NCBI GenBank assembly: GCA_965657335.1
Contig: CBFHOH010000006.1
Span: forward strand, 62,001 to 126,000
Source: UBA4582 sp965657335
GTDB lineage: Bacteria > Pseudomonadota > Gammaproteobacteria > Pseudomonadales > Azotimanducaceae
DNA: 64,000 nucleotides
Direction: 5' to 3'
The notes beneath the pieces were generated by a model. It did no database searches. It had not been told where the DNA came from and worked only from the letters and a program-made list of their open reading frames with translations. Position 1 is the first letter of the stretch, and each line of letters begins with the position of its first letter. Positions 36,901 to 43,651 of this stretch are shown one piece after another. A program made the position numbers and the translations under genes.

Positions 36901-37006
36901 AGATCCGAATGACTTTCTGCCCATTGTTAAGAAAGCGGCCGTAAACGTGGCGGCCAGTGTTTTCTTGCAAGATTTACCGCCAATAGTATGGCGTCGGGGA
37001 TGTTGA
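30947..37006 (+). CDS. TpsA exoprotein: filamentous-haemagglutinin-like adhesin with long repeat region
   Basis: A 2019-residue secreted beta-helix protein. It has a short signal peptide (MHFKKENIGTLLLLVSVSVSA), then a TPS secretion domain (about 24-250: NLFHSFDKFNIG, IIARVTGG, LFLINAAGFIFSNGA in place of the NPNG motif). The rest is short coils of the form GxGGxIxIxAxxVxLxxxAxIxS. From about residue 909 to 1615 there are four units of 176-177 residues plus a partial fifth. The protein has almost no cysteine; the two seen lie near the end (SNCDNPSE and the final GC). The tail VENLNPVRRDPNDFLP resembles the C-terminal motif of cyanobacterial CHAT-linked haemagglutinin-like proteins. Probably surface-bound; adhesion or biofilm role is inferred from the family. 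Confidence 0.9.
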   Translation: MHFKKENIGTLLLLVSVSVSAEVTIDGSLGGVAFDDVSPGNGFTYDIQETYGQTTGSNLFHSFDKFNIGVGEHANFSGSETIANIIARVTGGESSIAGRITSDIDGSSLFLINAAGFIFSNGAVVDVDGVFTVSTADYFEFSDDARFYSNLSETSTLSTTEISSFGFLNGSNGVIAIDSSRAVSGEDRSANDNFHVNSESILIRDADLQASEINVRMGDAAFGEIGIYDSIIESVEGGIFFQGGNIYSVESVITATGRNSKVDVIATSITLEGGNNDSVIQSGNLTSSGGSIDLKAQTITLENNAKLISSSGGGRDGGDITLTGTTVQIENHSLIELDAGVNTAAGDLMITTKNITIEDSSSLNTSSRFLGASAGDIDIKASGDFRIENDSRILAESDSTGAGGIVKVSADSIVISDSAEININALGQGNSDFVVLQSETNITIDQGSSISASSAGGGNSGLVKILGQDILLDDMSIQASANGEGTGGDIRIEANTVQITNGTAINVSSFSTAENAGNAGFVEITGDNITLDDNALFELASFGGGVGGEMRVIGSTINVDGVQIEAEAKGSGIGGDVEFTADLLNLSNTSIDASVRGDGVGGLIRLTGGDIDLADTIINITALGSGTAGDFVATGKSFTMTGSATSYGIFGDTRGDGSGADVLLSTDTVSLDGVAITSGTFGNGEGGIIEIDALSSITLNDVLLASESEGAGVGGDIDFLTSNLTISGNTNINVSSMGQGDAGRIKIIPVKNSALTIAVSDTSKFALSATGDGMAGEFIAIANDVRFSDSSGIQASVQGNAKGDLVSFETTNLIIEDDATITSDTRGTGLGGVIDISTATLVLSDAASLNAEALGSGDGGLVNIDATTVIIDGGTINTSSLPQRSGEPATGTAGILNITTTDLTLSNGAELRSDSLSEGHGGDITIDATTITLSGRNTSITAQSVDSGDGGALEIDATAVYLSDGASIKSDTLSSGAGGFIAINSTDSLSVDGALTRISAQAGGSGVGGEILINTDSVSLTNQASLQAEAFSSGEGGLISINAAELLVDNATINTNSESSEGQPPATGNSGSLIIKATDVALGNGAELRSDSLSVGHGGDIIIETGNLSLSGTDTSITAQAAGTGDGGAISVDALDVALTDNASIKSDSLQSGEGGFITVNGLNTVSVTGKGTRISAQAGGSGIGGEIRITTKDFSLTDEASLVAEAFSSGEGGLILVDATKVLIDNATVNTNSLAAPDKPPATGNSGSLSIHATEVRLDNGAQLRSDSLSEGHGGDISIETELLSANGQNTSITAQSTGSGDGGSIHVDAVDVLLTDSASIKSDSLLSGEGGFVSINGSNSVSVDGAGTSISAKAGGSGVGGAILINADSFSLTDNASLDAEAFSSGDGGLIRIEAPTVLVDRSVINTNSQATPGKGPATGSAGALGIIATDITLINDAELRSDTLSEGLGGDIRIEATTFIMSGQGTAITAQTAGTEDGGFIEINATSLALADSASIKSDSLGLGDGGEIDINVDTVTLDGNSTSITAQAAGSGDGGAIYVTSNYFALTNEASLNAEALSSGDGGLVSISSPTVSLDGAFINTNSQTRPQNPITTGTSGTVDIVAEVITLSNGASIRSDAFSVGDGGDVYLEADEISLSGVRTSPEGRTISTSITAETFGAGEGGTIRLLSPVIMLSDKALINVSALAGSGHAGTLEVLVDNLTLDDAMIFGSTEGSGDGGSILVNDPNTLANPNTGTSIQINNGSAISVSAFTDARPGSIVLDATDILITNASRVESDTRGALRATRDDGIRIDGERLELLNSSIISSSSTGTADAGNISITLGDRLDIVGSSVNTTSALAGGGTIFIDTKDTIFIDNGIVSATASGEILESGGGDVFIDPRIFTIRQSQIVAQANAGNGGNIDLIATNFVVDTETLISASSNKGIDGTVQIESPNQSVNPSSMLLKTGFQDLPEFVRSNCDNPSENDRSYLVVENLNPVRRDPNDFLPIVKKAAVNVAASVFLQDLPPIVWRRGC
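33671..35791 (+). repeat. 531-bp tandem repeat array inside tpsA
   Basis: The segment encoding (G)AELRSDSLSEGHGGDI recurs at 33671, 34202, 34733 and 35264, with a diverged copy at 35792. Periods are 531, 531, 531 and 528 bp (177, 177, 177 and 176 codons). Units keep the same order of coils (NTSITAQ, SIKSDSL, TRISAQAGGSG, EAFSSG, INTNS, PATGNSGSL). Synonymous differences are many, so the duplication is not recent. Confidence 0.85.
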
Positions 37007-37016
37007 GTTATTTAAC

Positions 37017-37035
37017 GGGGAGGGCGATTTTCCCC
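37017..37035 (+). terminator. Weak hairpin after tpsA
   Basis: GGGGA-N9-TCCCC begins 11 bp after the tpsA stop. The stem is short and without a T-run, so it may be only partly effective. Confidence 0.3.
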
Positions 37036-37060
37036 CTGGAGGCCTTGCTTAGCTGAATTC

Positions 37061-39217
37061 TTGGCGCCATATTTTATTTTCTGTTTTTTTATAGATTTCG
37101 GTTATACTCGCCTATCAGTCAAAACAAGAGTTGCCAAGGGTCTGAATACTGAACTGAATAAAGACATTCGGTCTAAGGTTTGCAACAGCATACTTAAAGG
37201 GCTCTCTTTGTTGGTTGTTCCCTTGGTGATCATATCGTTTTATCGCTTTTATGAGGATGGCTGGGAACCCGTCGGGTACCTTCATATTTGCGCATGCTGC
37301 GCGATTTTGGGCGCAACGTATTATCGAGAAAGTCTTTCAATAGCCGTTCGGTCATCTATTTGTATAGGCGTCATCGGCATAGTGGGTCTCTCTGGCATCG
37401 TTACTTTTGGCATTACGGCGTCCTCTGGTGTTTATATTCCTTTTGCCTCGGTATTTGCAGCACTGATTCTCAGCCGAAGAAGCGCTATTACGATTCTTTT
37501 CGTCTTAGTCGTATTGACCGTGGCTGTAGAAAGTGTTTTTCACGGGGCACACTCAGAGAGTGTTTTGGGAGGGCTTGATAATAATTGGCTTAGTCCGACA
37601 AATATTATTTTACGCCTGGTTAGTTGGTCGATGCTTGCTCTCGCAACCATCTTTGCGATCGGGTTAATCACCAGTGATTGGGCTGAGATGCTAAGCACGC
37701 TATCCGAGAAAACAACGGCACTCCAATCATCTCAGCAAGCGCTGCAAGGCGTGCTTGATAACATCGTAGATATTGTCTACCGAACAGATTCAGAAGGCAG
37801 GTTTGTTGAACTCTCACCCTCGGTTCACGGTTTGCTTGGATTTCACCCAGAAGAATTGATCGGCAAGAAAATCTCTGATTATTATGTTGACCCCGAAGAC
37901 AGAAACACGCTCTTGCGACTCCTCGTAGAAAACAATGGCACAGTAAATAACTTCGTCGCAAAGCTCTATAACAAAGCGGAGGTACCACAAACCCTCTCTA
38001 CTAATCTGAAATATTGGAGATCAGTTGACGGGGATATCTTGGGTATTGAAGGCGTTTCGAGAAACATTACAGAGCAATTGGAGACAGAGAAAGCGCTCGT
38101 GCGCTCGCAAAAAACTGAAGCTTTGGGTCAACTGACAGCAGGGATCGCCCATGACTTCAACAATCTCCTTGCCATTGTCATGGGCAATGCAGAGTTGTTG
38201 CTATCCAGTAGCGGTGCTAATGATAAAAACAGAGAGGAAGTGAGAGAAATTATAAAATCATCGCAACAGGGCGCGGCCCTAACCAGACGTCTCTTAGCAT
38301 ACTCTCGCCCCGATACGCTGACGCCCGCGATAACCGACCTCGACAAGAGCATTGATGGATTAGCGGGCATGCTGCGCAGTGCGCTCGGTGCAAACATCGA
38401 CTTGAGCTTCGACCTGGGTAAAGAAGATACTGTTGCATTGATCGATCAAAACCAATTAGAAACAGCCTTACTGAATCTTGTTATAAATGCGCGGGATGCG
38501 ATGCCCAAAGGCGGTGAAATTACTATTTCCAGCGGTGTTGGCTTATTGACTTCAGATTTCGGCAAGGCGAATGATGAGCAAGATGATCTGAAATACGTCG
38601 GCGTATGGATTAAGGACACTGGGTCCGGTATGACGAGCGAAGTTGCTGATAAAATAAGGGAGCCGTTTTACACGTCAAAGCCGCCGGGCGTTGGCAACGG
38701 ACTCGGGCTGAGCATGGTTGACCGTTTTGTTCAGGAGTCGTCAGGACATCTTGTTATTGAGACGGAGCTTGGCAAAGGCACCTCTGTAGGACTGTTTTTC
38801 CCGCAGGTCTACACGGAAGTGCCACCTGTTATAGAAACGCAAGATAAACCAGTTGCCGAAGCCGCCGCGCCTCTTAAAATACTAGTGGTCGAGGATTCAC
38901 CTAGACTGCTCACGCTCGTGCGTAGAATGCTGGATTCGAGAGGATACCTGGTTTTGACCGCCGCTGACGGTCTGTCTGCAATCAAAATTGCGACTGAAGC
39001 ACCGGAGCTTGCGCTAATAATCAGCGATATTATGTTGCCGGGAGCGGTTAGTGGCTGGGATTTATACCGCAACATTAGCGGTGTCCGGAAGAATATAAAA
39101 TTCCTCATGATGACCGGCTATTCTGCAGAAGAGCAAGATGAAATTGATGTGCCGATTGTGTACAAACCCTTTAAGCAAGAAGAGCTTCTTGCACGAATCG
39201 ATGATGTGTTGAAATGA
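37061..39217 (+). CDS. Membrane hybrid histidine kinase (multi-TM sensor-PAS-HisKA-HATPase-REC)
   Basis: About 700 residues. The N-terminal 210 residues contain five or six membrane helices (LSLLVVPLVIISFYRFYEDGW ... MLALATIFAIGLITS). A PAS domain follows (LQGVLDNIVDIVYRTDSEGRF), then an NtrB-type HisKA with His364 (AGIAHDFNNLLAIV). HATPase has NLVINARDAMPKGG, DTGSGM and NGLGLSMV. The C-terminal receiver includes ILVVEDSPR, SDIMLPG and YKPF. The start is uncertain: the frame opens with TTG at 37061 without a usable ribosome-binding site and I see no ATG before the first helix. Its membrane domain resembles that of the convergent kinase at 39302-40476. Signal unknown. Confidence 0.8.
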   Translation: MAPYFIFCFFIDFGYTRLSVKTRVAKGLNTELNKDIRSKVCNSILKGLSLLVVPLVIISFYRFYEDGWEPVGYLHICACCAILGATYYRESLSIAVRSSICIGVIGIVGLSGIVTFGITASSGVYIPFASVFAALILSRRSAITILFVLVVLTVAVESVFHGAHSESVLGGLDNNWLSPTNIILRLVSWSMLALATIFAIGLITSDWAEMLSTLSEKTTALQSSQQALQGVLDNIVDIVYRTDSEGRFVELSPSVHGLLGFHPEELIGKKISDYYVDPEDRNTLLRLLVENNGTVNNFVAKLYNKAEVPQTLSTNLKYWRSVDGDILGIEGVSRNITEQLETEKALVRSQKTEALGQLTAGIAHDFNNLLAIVMGNAELLLSSSGANDKNREEVREIIKSSQQGAALTRRLLAYSRPDTLTPAITDLDKSIDGLAGMLRSALGANIDLSFDLGKEDTVALIDQNQLETALLNLVINARDAMPKGGEITISSGVGLLTSDFGKANDEQDDLKYVGVWIKDTGSGMTSEVADKIREPFYTSKPPGVGNGLGLSMVDRFVQESSGHLVIETELGKGTSVGLFFPQVYTEVPPVIETQDKPVAEAAAPLKILVVEDSPRLLTLVRRMLDSRGYLVLTAADGLSAIKIATEAPELALIISDIMLPGAVSGWDLYRNISGVRKNIKFLMMTGYSAEEQDEIDVPIVYKPFKQEELLARIDDVLK

Positions 39218-39301
39218 ATTTGGGTAATGCGCACTTTTAGTGCCGCATTGCGAATATCTTTTCTATGAGCTTCGCAGGTATTGTAACAAAGAGGTTTTAT
39301 C

Positions 39302-40476
39302 TCAGTTTGCAGGTATCGACTGCTCCAGCGCCATCAGAAGGTTTTCTTTCGACACGGGTTTTGCCAGAAAGTTAGTCATGCCTGCCTCGATGCACTCGGC
39401 CCGAATCTCTTTAAGCACATGAGCTGTCAAGGCAATAATTGGCGTGTCCTGGTTTTCGCCGCCATTGGTACGTAAAATCCGTGTTGCCTCTAATCCATCC
39501 ATTTCCGGCATGGAAAGATCCATTAAGATTGCATCATACGAAGAGCGCTCCGCGAGTGCTAATGCTTCGATACCATTAGATGCCAGATCGACACTGTGAC
39601 CAGCCATTTCTAGATAAGTCCGCNNNNNNNNNNNNNNNNNNNNNNNNNNNNNNNNNNNNNNNNNNNNNNNNNNNNNNNNNNNNNNNNNNNNNNNNNNNNN
39701 NNNNNNNNNNNNNNNNNNNNNNTTTCTCCGGCTTCGATGCGCACCATGTCGAGAACGTCATCGATGACTCGCCTTAGCGATTTGCCGGCGGATTGAGAGA
39801 CGCTGAGGTATTCTTTTTGTTGCTTGGTCAAATCCGTGCTATCAAGCAGTTCAATCGCACCCAGTATTGCATTTAATGGTGTACGCATTTCGTGACTTGT
39901 ATTGGCCAAGAAAGAGGTTTTTGCTGCCTCCGCACGCTTCACTTTGTCTAGCTGGTCTTCCAGTTCCTTATCTGTTGCTGCTTTTTCCGACATAACTCCG
40001 TTAAGGAATTGAATGATAACCAAAACAATCACCAGTAAAGTCAACACCTGTACGGCTACGTCGATAGGATAAATAACCCTATCTAGCTGTAAGGGAAGAC
40101 CGGCGATCCAGTAAAAATAAGTAAAGCCGAATACTATCGCCGCGATCGTATTGATAACGGCATATCTCAAATCCAAAAGAAGCCAGCTGAGTGAGATTCC
40201 AATCATAAAGCTTGTGCCGCCGGTTCCCCACATTTGAAACGTGAACAAGTTGCCGACGGCGATTAAATTGAACATCAGAATGAGAAAAACGGCTTTTACG
40301 TTGTAGGAGCTCTTAGTGTAGTGGATTACGCCAAGCCCTGCGGCAATAAGAACGTGCAGCAGGAACACGTTCTGCCATCCACTAGTGAAGAACCTCAACG
40401 CACTAAGTGCAGCAAGTGGGCATGCGCCTATGAACAAGAAGTAGATGGCTTGATCAAGTCTAATTTTTTTATTCAA
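39302..40476 (-). CDS. Membrane hybrid histidine kinase, interrupted by an assembly gap
   Basis: One gene read as two frames because of the N-run at 39624-39722. The left part (from TTG 40476) has five or six membrane helices to about residue 165, a linker coil, and HisKA with NTSHEMRTPLNAIL up to MVRIEAGE. The right part (39302-39623) is most of a receiver domain with LMDLSMPEMDG and FLAKPVSKENL. The whole HATPase domain and the start of the receiver are missing, about 200 residues by family architecture, while the gap shows only 99 N. The two sides are also in different frames, as expected for an arbitrary gap length. Probably an intact gene in the organism. Confidence 0.75.
39624..39722. 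other. Assembly gap (99 N)
   Basis: An N-run inside the hybrid kinase. The missing HATPase domain implies that the true missing sequence is longer than shown. Confidence 0.95.
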
Positions 40477-41013
40477 CGAAATTTACCGGAGAGTACATTA
40501 TTTTGGCCCTCTAGGATGGTACACGCATTGGCAATTTCAAACTGTGAAACAAGTCACACAAAGCACAAGACAGCTGCGGGCTGTTTTACCCTTAGAAACC
40601 CAAATGACTCATGCGTGTTTCAAAAACGGTTCTGGCAGGTAGCTGGAAAAGCCACTGGTTTTATTGACGATTGATCTGATGCGCGCAGTTTAGCCGGATC
40701 TTATGGCCTCTGGTAAATCAGTTAAAGGTTCGGTTGTAATCTGACGAAAAACGAACTTTCGTTTTCGACGGGTTTTTCCGAGCCGTCTGTTATCTAGCTG
40801 ACGGAACATCGAAGTAACAGCCGAATCTACAATTACGCCCTTTGTGAGTGAGCCGCGAGTTTTTCATCCGGAAGTGAAAAGGGATTTTGTATTCAGAGTC
40901 GGTACAATCTATGTGTTAAGCGCGAGTTGCCTACACCAGTAAATGAACTTGCTCGGTTGAAAGAATCGCTAGATATCGATGTGGTTACTCTAGAAAACGT
41001 GACGAGGATATTG
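40477..41013. other. Intergenic region
   Basis: About 540 bp upstream of the minus-strand kinase and downstream of the minus-strand fliA-linked genes. Frames here (e.g. 40321-40674 plus) are shadows or lack start signals. No hairpin or repeat was recognised. Confidence 0.35.
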
Positions 41014-41376
41014 CTAGTGTTTTGGGCCGGAATGTTGATCGGCTTTTATATTGAACAAAGTTTCCGTGACCATGCCATAACCCTGAGTAGATGCCGCGGA
41101 GGTTGATAGCGCAGGAATTGTTGCTAAGAGATGTTGAGCAATATTTTCGACTTCGACGTTTTCGTATTTTGTCCAATCTTTACCTGAGCCGATCCAGAAG
41201 TATTTTTGTTCTTGGTCAAAGCACCAGCAACACACAAAGGCGTTGTTAGAAGGATTAAATTCGCAATAAATACCGTCTCTAAAAAAAAAGTCTGAATATT
41301 CAACGGGGACGGGACAGCTATTTATGATGCTGATCGCTAAATTATTTACTTCGGGATGGTAGGTGTAATTTGACAA
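41014..41376 (-). CDS. Hypothetical protein downstream of the fliA cluster
   Basis: A 120-residue frame starting at TTG 41376 with no good ribosome-binding site, 46 bp after the preceding gene. The protein (FFFRDGIYCEFNPSNNAFVCCWCFDQEQKYFWIGSGKDW) is rich in aromatic residues and has four cysteines; no family is recognised. It runs in the same direction as fliA and may be the last gene of that transcript. The start may be wrong. Confidence 0.35.
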   Translation of the reverse strand: MSNYTYHPEVNNLAISIINSCPVPVEYSDFFFRDGIYCEFNPSNNAFVCCWCFDQEQKYFWIGSGKDWTKYENVEVENIAQHLLATIPALSTSAASTQGYGMVTETLFNIKADQHSGPKH

Positions 41377-41422
41377 GTGCTAGGGTCTCGTTCGTTGAAA
41401 AAACTTTGCTGGTTTCTTCGCT

Positions 41423-41887
41423 TTATTCTTCACTGTCTTCATCTTCCGTTCTAAGAAAAGCAAGCGGCACAATGGGGTTCTCCAGGGTCAAGCTATTACT
41501 CACTTCAGCAGCTGTTGAATCGGCCATGACAAGCACTTGGTTTTTGGTAAGTAATGCTGACTGATATTTTGAACCAAGATCAAAATAAATGTTTGTGTAC
41601 TTTTGAGGCAGATAGACGGTAACAGTTCCCCCTATCGTTTTAACGTCTTTAAATGCGCTAGAGAACGTTGCGGGCATAGGTTCTTTGCCCCCTTGCTTTT
41701 GCCAGCCAGAAACAACCTCGGCACCCTCGATAAATGTCTTATCGATGAAGGCGGTAAGTCGAGCGCCAAGAACTGCTTTAAGTTTTCTGAGTTCTCTTTG
41801 CTCAGCCTTCATTTTAGGCATTTCGTTGTAAAATTCTTTTGCTTTCTTTCTTTCTTTGGAAACTTGCAATCCTTTGAATAAACCCAC
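41423..41887 (-). CDS. Hypothetical protein in the fliA operon
   Basis: A 154-residue cytoplasmic protein. The start is GTG at 41887 (reading MGLFKGLQVSKERKKAKEF) because AGGAG lies 6 bp upstream; the frame extends to 41920. An N-terminal charged helix or coiled coil (residues about 8-45) is followed by a mixed domain with TVTVYLPQKYTNIYFDLGSKY. The tail is acidic (TEDEDSEE). It sits 60 bp after fliA, where cheY/cheZ stand in many polar flagellar clusters, but it resembles neither. Function unknown; a flagellar or chemotaxis role is suggested only by position. Confidence 0.6.
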   Translation of the reverse strand: MGLFKGLQVSKERKKAKEFYNEMPKMKAEQRELRKLKAVLGARLTAFIDKTFIEGAEVVSGWQKQGGKEPMPATFSSAFKDVKTIGGTVTVYLPQKYTNIYFDLGSKYQSALLTKNQVLVMADSTAAEVSNSLTLENPIVPLAFLRTEDEDSEE

Positions 41888-41947
41888 AATTGACTCCTCT
41901 GAGCTAAAACTTATGGCCAATTTGTTGGCAGCAGTAAAACAATATGT

Positions 41948-42649
41948 TTAATTCAAGGTTAATTTGTCTTTCAATTTTCCAGCAGTTTCACTCAAGATTT
42001 GACTGACTCTAGATTCGGAAATATCCAGTATGGCGGCTATCTCCTTCAGATTCATTTCCTCTGTATAGTAGAGCGAAATGATGAGTTTTGTTCTCTCTGG
42101 TAGATTTTCGATGTGTTTCTGAAGTTCTACCAGAAGTTCAGATTGGTCATAAATGCTGGCCGGGTCAGAAGTTGTATCTTCCTCCTCTGCGTGCATGGAA
42201 GGTTGAGCTTCGACACTGATTGTCTCACTGCCCGACGCGATCAGGCGTTCCTTCTCAAAGGTGTGCATATCCTTGCCTAGGTAGCTAGCCATTTCCCTAT
42301 TGGTAGGGTTTCTATTCAAACTGTTAGATAAATGTTCAAAGGTTGATGCTTGCTGACGTTTCAGAGATACAGTTGTCCGCGTTGCATACGAAAGGCGCCT
42401 TACCTCGTCCAGCATGGCACCCTTGATCCTAGTTTTAGCGTAAAGATCAAAAGCGACCTCTTTGCCTGCGTCATAAGACTTTTGCGCTTGCATCAGACCT
42501 TCTAAGCCAGACTGAATTAGGTCATCGACCTCGACGGAATTTGGCAGTCTGGTTTTCAGGTAGAGTGCGGTTCTTTTGACGAGAGAGTAATGCTCTGGCA
42601 AAAGTTTGTTGCCGCTTTCGGTCGCTTTAAATGGCAGGCTGGATTTCAT
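41948..42649 (-). CDS. fliA: Flagellar sigma factor FliA (sigma28)
   Basis: A 233-residue sigma factor of the FliA/WhiG type, directing transcription of late flagellar genes. Region 2 is clear (PNSVEVDDLIQSGLEGLMQAQKSYD, FDLYAKTRIKGAMLDEVRRL), and region 4 carries the helix-turn-helix (LPERTKLIISLYYTEEMNLKEIAAILDISESRVSQI). The length matches the family. It follows flhG by 70 bp on the minus strand, the usual flhA-flhF-flhG-fliA order of polar flagellates. Its anti-sigma factor FlgM is encoded at 50829-51122, and two sites matching its promoter consensus are seen in this window. Confidence 0.95.
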   Translation of the reverse strand: MKSSLPFKATESGNKLLPEHYSLVKRTALYLKTRLPNSVEVDDLIQSGLEGLMQAQKSYDAGKEVAFDLYAKTRIKGAMLDEVRRLSYATRTTVSLKRQQASTFEHLSNSLNRNPTNREMASYLGKDMHTFEKERLIASGSETISVEAQPSMHAEEEDTTSDPASIYDQSELLVELQKHIENLPERTKLIISLYYTEEMNLKEIAAILDISESRVSQILSETAGKLKDKLTLN

Positions 42650-42719
42650 CGCTAGTAGCCACTATGAATGGGTCCATGTTTTTCAATAGCTTAACAAGTT
42701 TATTACGTCTCATAAATAG

Positions 42720-43640
42720 TTAATTTAGCGCTAGAGACTTGCTCAATTGGTCTGCAATAAGCCTGATATCTTGCCATGCTAGGCTTTCCGGGTATAGTTT
42801 AGAAAGCGGAGATCGCGATCTGATGGCGTTTAATACTTTGGGGTCTCTGCGAATTGACCCAAGATATTGAGTCGGCTCTGATAGAAAGCTCATGCATAGG
42901 CCATTCATTTTATTGAATAGCAGTTTACCCTCGCTTTGATCGTCAACCTTGTTAGGTACCAAAAAAGTGGAGTCTAATCCGGATTTAGACTGTTGTATTT
43001 TCAACACGCCGTAAGCGTCGGCGANNNNNNNNNNNNNNNNNNNNNNNNNNNNNNNNNNNNNNNNNNNNNNNNNNNNNNNNNNNNNNNNNNNNNNNNNNNN
43101 NNNNNNNNNNNNNNNNNNNNNCACCTTGTTAGGTACCAAAAAAGTGGAGTCTAATCCGGATTTAGACTGTTGTATTTTCAACACGCCGTAAGCGTCGGCG
43201 ATGGAGGAGGGTTCATCTAAAAAAATGATCAACCTGCTATCGCAGGAAGACAGTAAGTGCGTATTTTGCTGTGAAATACCTGCCGCAGTGTCCAGCAAAA
43301 CGATCTGCTTAGGTGAGGCTTTTAGTAAATCAACCAAATCGGATAATGTTGGCGCGGATAAATTAGTCAGTGCCTCTGTACCCGAAGCGCCGGGAATTAG
43401 TCCGATACCGCCGTAACAACTATGCTCAATTTGATCCAGCGTTAAATCTCCGGAAAGTAAATCTGATATCGTGTAAGCAGGCTTCACTCCTAACATCAGT
43501 TGGGCGTTCGCTAAACCAAGATCAGCATCGAGCACAAGGGTATCAAGCCCGCTTTTCTGTAAGGCTATTGCTAAATTTATGGTCATGGTGGTCTTACCGA
43601 CACCTCCTTTACCGCTTGCAATACCAATAAGATGCGCCAT
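42720..43640 (-). CDS. flhG: Flagellar number regulator FlhG (FleN/MinD-like ATPase), with artefactual insertion
   Basis: A MinD/ParA-type ATPase that limits flagellar number and works with FlhF. It starts MAHLIGIASGKGGVGKTTM with the deviant Walker A (GKGGVGKTT). VLDADLGLAN and VLLDTAAGI supply the other nucleotide motifs. The frame reads 306 codons only because a 79-bp segment is duplicated around an N-run (42946-43201). Removing the 177-bp artefact leaves about 247 residues, close to the family length. It overlaps nothing and sits 11 bp after flhF. Intact in reality, I infer. Confidence 0.92.
   Translation of the reverse strand: MAHLIGIASGKGGVGKTTMTINLAIALQKSGLDTLVLDADLGLANAQLMLGVKPAYTISDLLSGDLTLDQIEHSCYGGIGLIPGASGTEALTNLSAPTLSDLVDLLKASPKQIVLLDTAAGISQQNTHLLSSCDSRLIIFLDEPSSIADAYGVLKIQQSKSGLDSTFLVPNKVXXXXXXXXXXXXXXXXXXXXXXXXXXXXXXXXXADAYGVLKIQQSKSGLDSTFLVPNKVDDQSEGKLLFNKMNGLCMSFLSEPTQYLGSIRRDPKVLNAIRSRSPLSKLYPESLAWQDIRLIADQLSKSLALN
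42946..43201. other. Assembly join: 79-bp duplicated contig ends flanking 97 N
   Basis: Bases 42946-43024 and 43123-43201 are identical, separated by 43025-43121 (N) and one stray base. Both copies lie in flhG in the same frame, giving a false repeat of ADAYGVLKIQQSKSGLDS. Overlapping contig ends were scaffolded instead of merged. Confidence 0.93.
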
Positions 43641-43651
43641 TGTTCAGCCTT

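Noticed and set aside
40321..40674. 117-codon plus-strand frame
   Set aside because: It overlaps the N-terminal coding region of the minus-strand kinase and has no start signal.
42946..43201. Internal tandem duplication in FlhG as a real protein feature
   Set aside because: The copies are identical at every base and flank an N-run, which fits overlapping contig ends better than biology.
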